NCBI GenBank assembly: GCA_964353335.1 | Contig: CAYGVI010000003.1 | Span: forward strand, 248,001-312,000 | Reading direction: 5' to 3' | Length of the DNA: 64,000 bases | Source: JAWAAW01 sp964353335 | GTDB lineage: Archaea > Nanobdellota > Nanobdellia > Woesearchaeales > ARS49 | Shown: positions 48,527-58,717 of the stretch, in pieces | Layout: each line of letters starts with the position of its first letter | Numbering within the stretch: position 1 is the first letter of the stretch | Program-made: the position numbers and the translations under genes | The notes under the pieces: model-generated | What the model was told of the DNA's origin: nothing | Database searches by the model: none | What the model saw: only the letters and a program-made list of their open reading frames with translations

Positions 48527-50596
48527 ATGGGAAAAAAGAGGTTGTTGGCGCTAATTACATTTCTGGCTCTCCTAGGCGCATCTGCAGCAGCAGGCGCTAC
48601 TATTGCGGGATACGCTGAAGAATATGTCTATACAAACCCCGGCTGCATCCCTTTTTGTTTTGGGAATAACAAAACATATGACCTTGGCGGAACATTTCAG
48701 GTTTTTGAAGCGACCAAAGTGGGTGGCCACCAGAATCATGAGGCAGAGTGGTTTGACGGCGGGCTTGCGCTCTTTGTTGGCAACACCCAGACCACGAGCT
48801 GGTACTTTTTGGGGGCTGCAAACCGCCCTCTGCAGACATTTTACCATGATTTTAACGGCTCATATGCAGACCGCGTTGTTGCCTGTGGCTGCAGTTATGA
48901 CTACCACCAGAGCACCCACCCTTTTTCAATAGAATACAACAGGAATTTCTTTGTCAGAAGGACCAGTGTATTAGACGACCCAAACGAGCCGCTCGGTGAG
49001 GCTGGAAGCTTCTTTACCAAGTTTTCAAACCTGACAAATGACTCAGGATGGAGGATAAGAGTGAATGCTGCCAGCCCCAACTCAATGGTTTGGCTTGGTG
49101 ACGAGGAAAGCTACACCACGCATGAAACCTCTGATTTGACTGCTAAAGTGTATGGCTGCGCAGACACAAACAAAAACCAAATCTGCGATGTTAGAGAGCC
49201 GAGCTTTATGTTATGCAATGATGTAGGCGGCGACTGGTACGATGACTTGTGTTGCGGAACAAACTATACAGAAGGATATGTCAAGTCAGAACCCATAAAT
49301 ATCACCCAGATTTGTGTTCAAAGCACTTATGCAGGATCCTGCACTCGTTATGCCGATGTTGTGCACAACAAGAGCATTAATGCCATTTGCGGAAAGACTG
49401 CTGAAGGAAAATGGAAATGGGCTCCGCTTGATGAGGTTGGTGAAGTTTTTGACCTTCTCGGCTGGCCAAATGCATCTGTTGTTTCTGACGGAACAAACCT
49501 TTACAGCTGTGGAAACCAGATTGAAAACTACTCAGTACCGTCTGATGTTTACTCGGTGTGCTTAAAAACAGAAAGGCAACGGACTGCAAAGGGATATGAG
49601 GATGTTTGCGTCAAGTACCAGTATTTGTGGAGACACACACAAATCATCAACAGCCCTGCAACAACCCTGTTTGGGCAATTCATCAGTGTCGCTGTCGGCA
49701 GTGCAACTCACATGTATTCCTGCAAGGACAAGGTTGTTTACGAATGCTCTGGCAAGACAGGGCCTTTCTCAACAAACAATGGCGCTGAGATGGGCACAAC
49801 AAACCCGAGCTTTACTAATGAAACATTTTACTGCGCCTCTGACGCTGACTGGACATCTGACCTTGACATAAAGGACGATGAGAGCTGTGAGGCAGCAGGA
49901 TTTTCATGGACAGGCTCGCGCTGCTGCAGCGAGGCAGATGACACTTCAGAATACTACAATGACCCCAAGTTCCCGAATGCAACAGGCGGCTGCTGGAACA
50001 AGATGTTTGTCAGGTCAGGCGATTATGCAGTAACTGACAGGATTCTCAACTACAAGGGCAAATTCTTCGGCTGCAGACTCAGCCTGATAAATGATGCCAT
50101 CCTGCTTAATATCAAGGATTATCACCTGGATAACCTGCTTATTGACAACAGCATAACCCCTTGCGGCGCGGTGCTTATGGATGCCCAGCCAGGCGGAATG
50201 CCGCACGCAAAATGCCAGCCGAACGGCGAGTGGATGTTTACTGACGAGCCTGGCGGAGTAATCAACAAGAGCATAAAGTGGGCAGGCCTTGTCGGTCCGG
50301 GAATAGCATTGTCAGGCTGCTGCGCTCCAGACCAGTGCTGGAATGGCACAAAATGCCAGAAGCTCGGGACTTATTACAGGCTTGGCGAAGAGGGTTTCAT
50401 TTGCAAGATGCTGCCGCCAACTTCAACGCCAGAACCGCCTACATCAGAAATATGTCACCACAACAATGATTGTCCCACGGGGCAATACTGCGCAGATCAG
50501 GAGTGCATCAGTGGCTCGCTTCCAGATACCTGCGCTAACAATAATGCGTGTCCTTCGGGATATCACTGCCAACAACACGAATGTGTTGAAGAGTAA
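48527..50596 (+). CDS. Large secreted Cys-rich protein
   Basis: This 689-residue protein has a signal peptide (MGKKRLLALITFLALLGASA). The body has about 40 Cys spread in short loops and many N-x-S/T sites. The C-terminus carries two Cys-rich repeats: CHHNNDCPTGQYC and CANNNACPSGYHC, a pattern seen in Dickkopf-like and other small disulfide domains. No membrane segment follows, so it is probably released or held by partners. It opens the cluster, with the next gene 15 bases on. Confidence 0.65.
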   Translation: MGKKRLLALITFLALLGASAAAGATIAGYAEEYVYTNPGCIPFCFGNNKTYDLGGTFQVFEATKVGGHQNHEAEWFDGGLALFVGNTQTTSWYFLGAANRPLQTFYHDFNGSYADRVVACGCSYDYHQSTHPFSIEYNRNFFVRRTSVLDDPNEPLGEAGSFFTKFSNLTNDSGWRIRVNAASPNSMVWLGDEESYTTHETSDLTAKVYGCADTNKNQICDVREPSFMLCNDVGGDWYDDLCCGTNYTEGYVKSEPINITQICVQSTYAGSCTRYADVVHNKSINAICGKTAEGKWKWAPLDEVGEVFDLLGWPNASVVSDGTNLYSCGNQIENYSVPSDVYSVCLKTERQRTAKGYEDVCVKYQYLWRHTQIINSPATTLFGQFISVAVGSATHMYSCKDKVVYECSGKTGPFSTNNGAEMGTTNPSFTNETFYCASDADWTSDLDIKDDESCEAAGFSWTGSRCCSEADDTSEYYNDPKFPNATGGCWNKMFVRSGDYAVTDRILNYKGKFFGCRLSLINDAILLNIKDYHLDNLLIDNSITPCGAVLMDAQPGGMPHAKCQPNGEWMFTDEPGGVINKSIKWAGLVGPGIALSGCCAPDQCWNGTKCQKLGTYYRLGEEGFICKMLPPTSTPEPPTSEICHHNNDCPTGQYCADQECISGSLPDTCANNNACPSGYHCQQHECVEE

Positions 50597-50611
50597 GCAT
50601 AAAAAAGAGGA

Positions 50612-51811
50612 ATGATGGGAATGAAATGGGTTTGGGCATTGGTATTTTTGATACTTGCAGTTCTGCCATTTGTTGCCGCAGAAGACCAGGCTGACTGGTT
50701 CGCAATTCCGATACGCTACTCTTGGGACCTGTCAATGGGAGGCTCTTGCACAAACAGCACCCAGTGCCTCATACACCTGCTTGGAAACGACACTTATGAC
50801 GGCGACATACAAAGATACTTCAAGCAGTTGGACACCCCTGGGCTCGGTCCGAGGTGCGCAAACAATTCGCAGTACATACTTGATTATTCCTGCGATGCAG
50901 GAAACTGGACAACCCGCACAAAATACCTTGCGCTTTACCTCCTGAAATATGCCGAGGCAAATTCAGCAGGCGCATTCACGCTTTACTGTGACACTTATGA
51001 GCGCGTGCTGAACCAGTTCAGTTATTATGTGAAGAACGTGCTTGTGTCTGATTATTTCCAAAATGCCTGTGTCATTCAGGGAAAGACTGTTCCCTGCATT
51101 AACAAAATCTGCGTGCTGAGAACACCCCAGGTTGTCGCAATCGGAACCACAATCAATGGGCCAATCAATGACCCTGCCCGCTCATTCCTGATTGCGCTGA
51201 ATGAAAGCCCTTCATTGTGCGACGGCCACGATGCTGAGCACGGAACTGATTTCACAAAATGCGAAGCTGAAAAGCCTGTTTGGTATAACCCCTCATTGCA
51301 GGCTGTTGTCTGGCTTTCTGCAGGCTCTCTTGCACCGCCAACAGCAGACACCAGGACAAAAATCACAACGCCAATGAGCAGCATGAGCTCTTATGTGATG
51401 AATGTCCTGCACAATGAGGCAAAGTCTGGGATGAATTTCATTTATTTCCCGCGCACAAGATTGTTCAACCACATTTATGTTGCGCAGAACGGCCCAAGGG
51501 GGATATTTGGCTTCCTTGAGGCAGGCTTGCGCCCAGAGTACACGCTCCTGCCTGATAATGAGTCAGAGCCAATCCCGCTTGACTACATCGGCGTGCGTTA
51601 CACAGGAATAGAGCTGTATGAAACCAGCAACCTCACCTGCCTGAATCTCATAAAGAAGTATGACACCAATGCATTCTGCGAAAACCAGACAGCAACAGGA
51701 TTCAATGTAATCGCAAGGCACCGCTGCGAGCCGGGCTATGAGGATAAATGCAAGGGCGCAAGCCCGATTGTGGGAGTATGGCCTGCCTTGGCAGGAAAGC
51801 TGAGGCCATGA
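50612..51811 (+). CDS. Secreted protein of the surface cluster
   Basis: This 399-residue protein has a signal peptide (MKWVWALVFLILAVLPFVAA, cleavage after AAE). The rest is mixed alpha/beta with N-glycosylation-type sites and about ten Cys. It resembles no family I know. The start could be ATG 50612, 50615 or 50621. The stop overlaps the next ATG (51808), so the genes are coupled. Confidence 0.6.
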   Translation: MMGMKWVWALVFLILAVLPFVAAEDQADWFAIPIRYSWDLSMGGSCTNSTQCLIHLLGNDTYDGDIQRYFKQLDTPGLGPRCANNSQYILDYSCDAGNWTTRTKYLALYLLKYAEANSAGAFTLYCDTYERVLNQFSYYVKNVLVSDYFQNACVIQGKTVPCINKICVLRTPQVVAIGTTINGPINDPARSFLIALNESPSLCDGHDAEHGTDFTKCEAEKPVWYNPSLQAVVWLSAGSLAPPTADTRTKITTPMSSMSSYVMNVLHNEAKSGMNFIYFPRTRLFNHIYVAQNGPRGIFGFLEAGLRPEYTLLPDNESEPIPLDYIGVRYTGIELYETSNLTCLNLIKKYDTNAFCENQTATGFNVIARHRCEPGYEDKCKGASPIVGVWPALAGKLRP

Positions 51812-53127
51812 AAATGAAAGCGCAGCTTACGCTGATGATGCTAATGGGGCTTGTAATGCTTATCGCGGTTGGAATTGTTTTGTACATCGGCGGGTCTTCA
51901 ATGACAAAAAGCACAGAGCGGGGAAGTGAGCAGCAGCGTTTGAGCCAGTCTGCAATCCAGACAATCAGGGATTATGTCCACTCGTGCCTTGACGCAACCA
52001 CAACAGCTGCATTGGACCTTATCGGAAAGCAGGGCGGAGTGCTTTACAGGGCGCAGGGCGGCTTGACTCCTGACATCCTGCCTTCAGACCCGCAGGGCGG
52101 GCGCTATGTTATTTATGATGGGCTTAATGTCAGCTACCTCATCCACAGGCCCAGCCAGAATGTTGGCAGGCTTTATTTTGCAGAGCCTCCGGATTATCCA
52201 TGGGTTACATTCCCGTATGTCCTTAACAAGTCAGACATGTCAGTCATGAGGACAACATACACCGGCTACTTTGGCATATCGCTTTTGCCCCCGCTTTTCA
52301 AGCCAGGCAAGGACTCCATCCAGGAACAGATTGAGTCATACATCAGCTTCAACCTTCCGCGCTGCACAGACTGGAGCTCATTCAAGGGGCTTTCAATCAC
52401 TGCTGACAAGCCAAATGTCTCTGTAATAATCGCAGAGAACAAGACGCAGATTGAAACAGAGCAGTATTTCTCAGTGGTCGCGAACTGGCAGGTGAACATC
52501 ACTGACAGTTCCACAGGTTCCAACACCACACTTGACATGTTCTCGCGCGGTTATCCTGTCCACCTCGCAAAATTCTATGTTTTCGTGCAGAGCCTGATTT
52601 ACAGCGAGATAAATGATTCATCATTTGACCCGCTCTCGCAAAGCTCGCCTGCAAGCCCTGTTTTTGTTTTCAGGGACATTTTCAAAAATCCAGAGGATGA
52701 AGGCGCTGATGACCTGATTATTGTAAAGGATGCAGAGTCAGAATTGCGCGGCAAGCCATTGGAGTTCAGGATACTGAGGCAGAACCGCTATCCTGCGCTT
52801 GTCTGGATAAACCAGTCTGACATCAACAGCTATGCGTTTTACAGGATGGGCATGTGCCCAGCGAAAGCGCAGTCAATATTCCTCGAAGGCAACCAGCTCA
52901 AAATAACTTATGCAACAGACTCTCCGTATGAATGGTCTGGCACGCTTTCAGCAATTGACCCTGATGAGGACAATGTCAGCTTCAGCATCAAGCCTGAGGA
53001 CGGGATAATAGATGACGTCCCGCTAAATGACGCCCTGTTCAGGCTGTTTGTTTATGCCTCTGACGGCGGAAACACAAAGGATTACCAGATTGTCAACCTG
53101 ACACTTGCGGGTTGCCCTGAAGAATGA
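51808..53127 (+). CDS. Pilin-like membrane protein with large external domain
   Basis: This 439-residue protein begins MKMKAQLTLMMLMGLVMLIA, a short basic leader, then K-A-Q and one hydrophobic helix: the pattern of class III/type IV pilin-like N-termini. The external part is beta-rich and ends with a segment resembling an Ig-like domain (LSAIDPDEDNVSFSIKPEDG). The ATGA overlap couples it to the gene before, and the stop overlaps the next start. No function is known. Confidence 0.6.
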   Translation: MKMKAQLTLMMLMGLVMLIAVGIVLYIGGSSMTKSTERGSEQQRLSQSAIQTIRDYVHSCLDATTTAALDLIGKQGGVLYRAQGGLTPDILPSDPQGGRYVIYDGLNVSYLIHRPSQNVGRLYFAEPPDYPWVTFPYVLNKSDMSVMRTTYTGYFGISLLPPLFKPGKDSIQEQIESYISFNLPRCTDWSSFKGLSITADKPNVSVIIAENKTQIETEQYFSVVANWQVNITDSSTGSNTTLDMFSRGYPVHLAKFYVFVQSLIYSEINDSSFDPLSQSSPASPVFVFRDIFKNPEDEGADDLIIVKDAESELRGKPLEFRILRQNRYPALVWINQSDINSYAFYRMGMCPAKAQSIFLEGNQLKITYATDSPYEWSGTLSAIDPDEDNVSFSIKPEDGIIDDVPLNDALFRLFVYASDGGNTKDYQIVNLTLAGCPEE

Positions 53128-56100
53128 GAAAACTTTTGCTTATCGCGGTGGTTGCGGCATTTTTCTACATGGCACTCTTTTCCCAACAGGCATCCGGCCA
53201 GGAGCAGGGATGCTGCTGCGAGCCGATTTATCACCGCGGAATCATTGAGGAGCGCTCTGCGTGCGAGGAAAAAGGATATAACTTCACGTCAGAGCTTCCT
53301 GCCGAGGTCGGAGAAAGCTGCGACCCCATCTGCAATTCAACATTCGGCATTCCAATCATCATAACCCCGCCTGCTGACTGCGAGTCCCCGTTTTTCAACC
53401 CTGCTCCAATGAGCGTGGTTGCAAAGGCAGTCAAGGGAAAGAAGCAGATCAGGCTAATCTACACTGTTCCGTGCCCGATGCAGGCAATTGCTGTTAACAT
53501 CTCGCGCTGTGCAGGTGATGATTGCGAGGACTTTTCCCAGATTGCCCAGATGTCGCCCACAGGGGTTTACACTGACGCGTCACCTGACCTTCTCTGGAAC
53601 ACCCCTTACACTTACATGGTGGTCATTACCTCGCGGATTTCAGGCGCTTCAGAGCCTGGCTTCGCAATAGGCAATGCAGGTGACATTGAATGCTGGAATC
53701 AGGGATTTGACAAGTTTTGCATTTCAGATTACTACTACACCCGCTTCCAGGAATATTTGTCAATGTATGGCTACAAGGATACCAGTGCAGATGCATTTGC
53801 AGGCGATTTACAGTCTTCTGTTGAGCTGACATTTGCTGACAAGTTTAATACCGGGAGATACTGCAATGATATCAACCTGCTCAGCGACACTGGCTTAAGC
53901 TGCCCTGAAGGAAAGAAGTGTGTCTCAGGAAAGCTCGGGCTTGCTTGCATCACTCCAACGTCCTGCGAAGGCGGCGGATTGTTCGGGCTTTACTCATCAC
54001 TTGAAACCTGCGAGGGAACCGCGTCCGCGAAGAAGTACTGCTTCTTTGACCGCTCGCACAGTTCTGTTGACCGGTGCTACTCCTGCAGTCCGCAGATGAG
54101 CTGCGCTGACTACAGGTCAGAGGGCACGTGCAACCGCGACAACTGCTTTGCAGGCAACTGCTCATGGAAGCCTGTTTTCCCTGACATCGGAATCGGTGTT
54201 TGTGTTGACAGCAGGTTCCCAAACTGCGCGTGGTGCACAAAGCAGGGCACAGAAGGGCTTGAAAACACTGATGCCTACAATGAAGTGTTTGACCAGTGCA
54301 CTACAAGGAAATCAATAGCGCTCACTGTTCCAAATTATCTTTGCACATTTGACAAGAATGCCCAGGAAAGCAATGGCTGTGACGCCACTGCCTGCATGGA
54401 TTACAATGACACTGACTGCGGCTCGCCTGCAGGAGGCATTCAGCTCAATCCTGACAACTCGCTTGAGGTTGGAAGCACTGACCCGTGCAGCATAAAGGTC
54501 TGCCAGCTTCAGTCCGGCATAGGCTGCCTGAAGAATGCTGACGGAAACGGTCTCTTTGACTGCGGCATAAAATCTGATGACCGAAGGCAGTGCGAGCTTG
54601 ACCATTATCCGCCGAACACAACTTTTGTCGCTACCTCTTACAAGCCAAACCGCATGGACTGGCTCGAGGCAAGGATGCTTGACCAGGTGAACGGCACTGC
54701 AGACGCAGATTACATGCAGGGCAAACAGGGCTACAGGCTGAGGGTTTGCGTTGACAGCGAAGAAACACCCTGCGCTGAAGCCACAACATTTGCCGAGACA
54801 AACCTTTCCTTGCTGAACTTCAATGACCTTTACCTGCAGGCAGGCAGGGATGTGGTTGCCACGATGTCCGACGGCGAGAACACGCTGAAATATTATGGAG
54901 TTGACCGCAGCAACAACCCTGAAGTTATCAAGGAAATGACAATACTTGCCTGCGACAAATGCCAGGGGCCCAAAGTGCTTGGCATCAATGTCACCCCAAG
55001 CCGGAGCTACGAAGGAAAGTTTTACACAATATCCGAAATTCCAGTAATAACTGTCGCGTTCAATGAGCTTTCAACCCTGACAACTGCCACGCTTTCAATC
55101 GGCAACAAGGTGATGCCTGTAAACGTCATGCCTCTTGGAGGGGCGAATTATGATTACACTTTTATCCCGATAAACACGCTGGAGGATGGCGAATACCTGC
55201 TGGCGTTCAATGCAAAGGACAGCAATGGGCTGCTTATGGACTTGCCTGGCTTGGCAATTATTGTTGTTGACACCACCCCTGGGGATGTCACAATACTTCC
55301 TCCTGACGGAACTGTCATCAATGACACGTCAGTTGCAATCTCTTTCACCTTCAATCAGCCTCCTGTCAGCCTGCTTGGTGCTTACCTTGACAATGAAGTC
55401 TGGATTAGCAAGTATGCCACGAAGAAAAAAATAATGAACCTGACATCAAGCCTTGTGGAAACAGAGCCCAATAAGGTCTATGACACCACTGTCGATGAGC
55501 TTTACGGCGGAAAGAAGAACATCAGGGTTTATGCAGAGGACTTCGCAGGCAATCCTGTAATAGGAAAGTCAAGCTTCTGGATTAACAGCGGCCCATTGCA
55601 GATGAGGATGCGCGAGCCGAGCTGGGGTGTAAGCGCAACATATGTGTTTGACATCGCGATTGATACATCAATAGCCGCCACGTGCAAGTATGCGTATGAC
55701 CTGCCTGCGCCTGTTCCTGTTGCGGCGTTTAATGACTTCCTTGCCCCATTCCCAGAGGAAAAAGAGGTTGTCCACAAGATTCCCGGATTTAACAAGATTT
55801 CTTTCGGTGATATGAAAGCGCACAAGCTTAGTGTTTATTGCAAGGCAGGGGCTAACATCACGATGGAGACATTTGAGCTACGCGTTGACCCAAGCCCGCC
55901 AACAATCAAGTCTGCTTACGCAGACCCTGCGGTAATAATTGAGCGCAGGACTCCAAGCGTGGACATATTCACAACATACCTGAAGGCTCAGACAGATGAT
56001 GACGGCTTCTGCAGGTACAGCACCGAGAGCAAGCCGTTCATACTTATGGACGGGCTGTTCTCAGGCTTTGACGAATACCCCAAGAAATCCCACAGCGCTG

Positions 56101-58202
56101 AAATAAACGTAACTAAGGACATGACGTCATACACTTACTATGTTGCCTGCAAGAACACAGCAGAGCTGCCTTCTGCAACAGTGCCTGTCAAATTCAGCGT
56201 TGACACAACCATACCATTCGCGATAACAAGCCTCACCCCGCCATACTCCAACTCAACAGAATTCAGCATCGCCCTGCAGACAAACAAGCGCGCATTATGC
56301 TACATTGCAGAAGACCCTGAAGTCACGCCCACTTTCATGGGATTGATGGGCCATTCGCACGTCTACCCTGTTGAAGTCAATAAGTCAGGCAATTATTCCT
56401 GGTATGTGAAGTGCAGCACAGGCGCAGGAAGCGAGGTTGCTGATATGTGGATCAATGTGCTTGTTGACACAACCCCGCCTGTAATGCTGTATGTGAATGA
56501 CAGTTCCAACCTGGCTGAGACTCCTGATGTCTCTTACTTCCTTGACCAGTTGATGGTAAAATTCCTTGGAGTTGACAATGAGACCGCTGTTAATGCGTAT
56601 TATTACCGCCTGCAGACTTTCTTCGCGAACGCCACAATCCTCAACTGGACTCTCAGCACAAACACAAACGGCACAGCATTTTACGTGACAGGGTTGAACC
56701 TCACCGACGGCAACAAGTACAGGTTCGAGGCCTATCCTGTGAACATTATCGGGCTGCAGGGCGAGGCAAAGCAGAGCGATGGTGTGACGATTGATTCAAC
56801 CAAGAAGCCTGCTGACTGCGTTAATGACATTCAGGATGGAAATGAAACAGACCTTGACTGCGGTGGCTTATGCCCTGGCTGCAATGATGGCGGCAAGTGC
56901 AATGCTGATACAGACTGCCTGTCAGGATTCTGCGACAATGGACTCTGCGCACTGGTCGGCTGCGATGATGTTGCAAAGAATGGCAATGAAACAGATGTTG
57001 ACTGCGGCGGAGGAGTGTGCCTGCCGTGCGGAATGAACAAGAGCTGCGTGCAGGATGCTGACTGCGCGAGCGGCAGCTGCAATTATGGCACGTGCGGCGA
57101 CCCGATACCATGCTCAGACGGCTTGCTCACAGGAACAGAATCAGACATTGACTGCGGAGGCTCATGCCCGAACAAGTGCGGCGAGGGAAAGAACTGCCAG
57201 GTGCCTTCTGACTGCGCAGGCGCACTGCTTTGCATTGACGAAACCTGCCAGGGATTGCTCGACAGCGACAATGACGGCGTTGAGGACGCAAAAGACAAGT
57301 GCCCGAACACGCCTGTCGGTGAAGCAGTTGATGAAAACGGCTGCTCTGCCTCGCAAAGGTTCACCTGTGGCGATGAGATATCTGACGGCTGGAGGATAAA
57401 GTACTTTGGCAGCGTGCTTTGCGACGGAGACGGCGCCCCTGGTGCAGACCCTGACAAGGACGGCCTTACAAATGTTGAGGAATACAGGGCGCGCACTGAC
57501 CCGGCAAACGCAGACACTGATGGCGATGGATGGAATGACAAGGTTGAGCTTGACAAGGGCTATGACCCTCTTGACCCTGCTTCGCACCCGCCAAGCAAGG
57601 TGCGTATTTTGCTCTGGACTCTGCTCATACTTCTTTTGCTTGCAGTTCTGGGTGTCGGCGGATGGCTCGGCTACCAGTATTACATGGAGAAGAGGCTTGA
57701 AGCCCTTCCGCCTTCAATACCTGCAAAGGCAGAAGCCCCTGAGCGCAAGTACAGGAAGTGGCCTTCAATAATTGAAAAGCTGCGCAGGATAGCGCGCAAG
57801 GAAGAGCCTGGTGTCATTGACCGCGACTGGGTATCGCTCGCAGAGCTTTCAGAGCGCCTGAAGGAAGGGAAAGTGCACGTGCACAAGGATGTCTTTGAAC
57901 GCCTTGAGGGCCTGATAAGCGGAAAGATTCCAAAGGAGGAGACAGAAAGCATCCTTGAGGCAATCCAGAAGGAGCCAAAGGCATTCAAGCTTTTGCGCAG
58001 GATTTCATTTGAGAAGCTCTCTCCTGCTGAAAAGGAGTTTGTGCGCAAGCGCCTTGCATTCCTAAAGTCAGGAAAGCTCACATCAGCAGAGCTTGAGCAG
58101 GTGCTCACAAAGCTGCGCATAACCGCAGCATATTATAGGACTCACAGGGAAGAGCTTGAGCGCGAGCTTGAGGAATGGCTTGATGAGCGGAGGCACAAAT
58201 GA
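53124..58202 (+). CDS. Giant anchored surface protein, 1692 residues
   Basis: A signal peptide leads into a CCC motif and a fibronectin-like region (about 90-190). Cys-rich parts (about 200-500) and several Ig-like beta regions (about 620-1220) follow. Three DxDCGG-type Cys repeats lie at about 1233, 1286 and 1333. Calcium-binding thrombospondin type 3-like segments occur at about 1380 (DSDNDGVEDAKDKCPN) and 1443-1490. One membrane helix (about 1493-1520) is followed by a helical cytosolic tail of about 170 residues. The whole looks like a stalk with a sensor or anchor inside. Confidence 0.7.
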   Translation: MRKLLLIAVVAAFFYMALFSQQASGQEQGCCCEPIYHRGIIEERSACEEKGYNFTSELPAEVGESCDPICNSTFGIPIIITPPADCESPFFNPAPMSVVAKAVKGKKQIRLIYTVPCPMQAIAVNISRCAGDDCEDFSQIAQMSPTGVYTDASPDLLWNTPYTYMVVITSRISGASEPGFAIGNAGDIECWNQGFDKFCISDYYYTRFQEYLSMYGYKDTSADAFAGDLQSSVELTFADKFNTGRYCNDINLLSDTGLSCPEGKKCVSGKLGLACITPTSCEGGGLFGLYSSLETCEGTASAKKYCFFDRSHSSVDRCYSCSPQMSCADYRSEGTCNRDNCFAGNCSWKPVFPDIGIGVCVDSRFPNCAWCTKQGTEGLENTDAYNEVFDQCTTRKSIALTVPNYLCTFDKNAQESNGCDATACMDYNDTDCGSPAGGIQLNPDNSLEVGSTDPCSIKVCQLQSGIGCLKNADGNGLFDCGIKSDDRRQCELDHYPPNTTFVATSYKPNRMDWLEARMLDQVNGTADADYMQGKQGYRLRVCVDSEETPCAEATTFAETNLSLLNFNDLYLQAGRDVVATMSDGENTLKYYGVDRSNNPEVIKEMTILACDKCQGPKVLGINVTPSRSYEGKFYTISEIPVITVAFNELSTLTTATLSIGNKVMPVNVMPLGGANYDYTFIPINTLEDGEYLLAFNAKDSNGLLMDLPGLAIIVVDTTPGDVTILPPDGTVINDTSVAISFTFNQPPVSLLGAYLDNEVWISKYATKKKIMNLTSSLVETEPNKVYDTTVDELYGGKKNIRVYAEDFAGNPVIGKSSFWINSGPLQMRMREPSWGVSATYVFDIAIDTSIAATCKYAYDLPAPVPVAAFNDFLAPFPEEKEVVHKIPGFNKISFGDMKAHKLSVYCKAGANITMETFELRVDPSPPTIKSAYADPAVIIERRTPSVDIFTTYLKAQTDDDGFCRYSTESKPFILMDGLFSGFDEYPKKSHSAEINVTKDMTSYTYYVACKNTAELPSATVPVKFSVDTTIPFAITSLTPPYSNSTEFSIALQTNKRALCYIAEDPEVTPTFMGLMGHSHVYPVEVNKSGNYSWYVKCSTGAGSEVADMWINVLVDTTPPVMLYVNDSSNLAETPDVSYFLDQLMVKFLGVDNETAVNAYYYRLQTFFANATILNWTLSTNTNGTAFYVTGLNLTDGNKYRFEAYPVNIIGLQGEAKQSDGVTIDSTKKPADCVNDIQDGNETDLDCGGLCPGCNDGGKCNADTDCLSGFCDNGLCALVGCDDVAKNGNETDVDCGGGVCLPCGMNKSCVQDADCASGSCNYGTCGDPIPCSDGLLTGTESDIDCGGSCPNKCGEGKNCQVPSDCAGALLCIDETCQGLLDSDNDGVEDAKDKCPNTPVGEAVDENGCSASQRFTCGDEISDGWRIKYFGSVLCDGDGAPGADPDKDGLTNVEEYRARTDPANADTDGDGWNDKVELDKGYDPLDPASHPPSKVRILLWTLLILLLLAVLGVGGWLGYQYYMEKRLEALPPSIPAKAEAPERKYRKWPSIIEKLRRIARKEEPGVIDRDWVSLAELSERLKEGKVHVHKDVFERLEGLISGKIPKEETESILEAIQKEPKAFKLLRRISFEKLSPAEKEFVRKRLAFLKSGKLTSAELEQVLTKLRITAAYYRTHREELERELEEWLDERRHK

Positions 58203-58717
58203 ATAATCGTGCGCAAATGATAGGCCAGGTTTTCATCTTTGTCATAGCGGGGCTTGTCTTCGTGCTTATCCTGGGCTATGGCTACAAGGCAATAATGGGC
58301 TTAATGGAAAAAGGCGAGAAGGTCCAGCTGATTGACTTCCGCAACAAGCTTGACTCCTCAATCAACATCATAAAAAGGGATTATGGGAGCGTGCAGCGCG
58401 TTGACCTTATTGTGCCTTCAAATACAGATGAAGTCTGCTTTGCGACTTCTGACAAGAATGATGTGCGTTCGGGCGAATGGGAAAAGAATTTCCAGGAAGA
58501 GCGCCCATTGTTTTACGGCGCTTGGGTAACCGGCACTGAGAATGTGTTCTTTGTGCCAAAACAGTCCACTCCAATACCTGAGAAGGATATTGTTGTTGAC
58601 CCTGAAGGCAAGGGCTATCTCTGCGTCAATGCTGCAGGCGGCAGGATAAGCCTGCGCATGGAGGGCATTGGAAGCAAGGTGCTGATAACAGAATGGCCTG
58701 TGCAGGGGGCAGAATGA
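58199..58717 (+). CDS. Pilin-like protein 1 of the cluster
   Basis: This 172-residue protein starts MNNRAQMIGQVFIFVIAGLV, with RAQ before a 20-residue hydrophobic helix. The external part has two Cys (VCFA, LCVN), possibly a disulfide. It overlaps the giant protein's stop by four bases. In type: pseudopilin. Family unknown. Confidence 0.6.
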   Translation: MNNRAQMIGQVFIFVIAGLVFVLILGYGYKAIMGLMEKGEKVQLIDFRNKLDSSINIIKRDYGSVQRVDLIVPSNTDEVCFATSDKNDVRSGEWEKNFQEERPLFYGAWVTGTENVFFVPKQSTPIPEKDIVVDPEGKGYLCVNAAGGRISLRMEGIGSKVLITEWPVQGAE

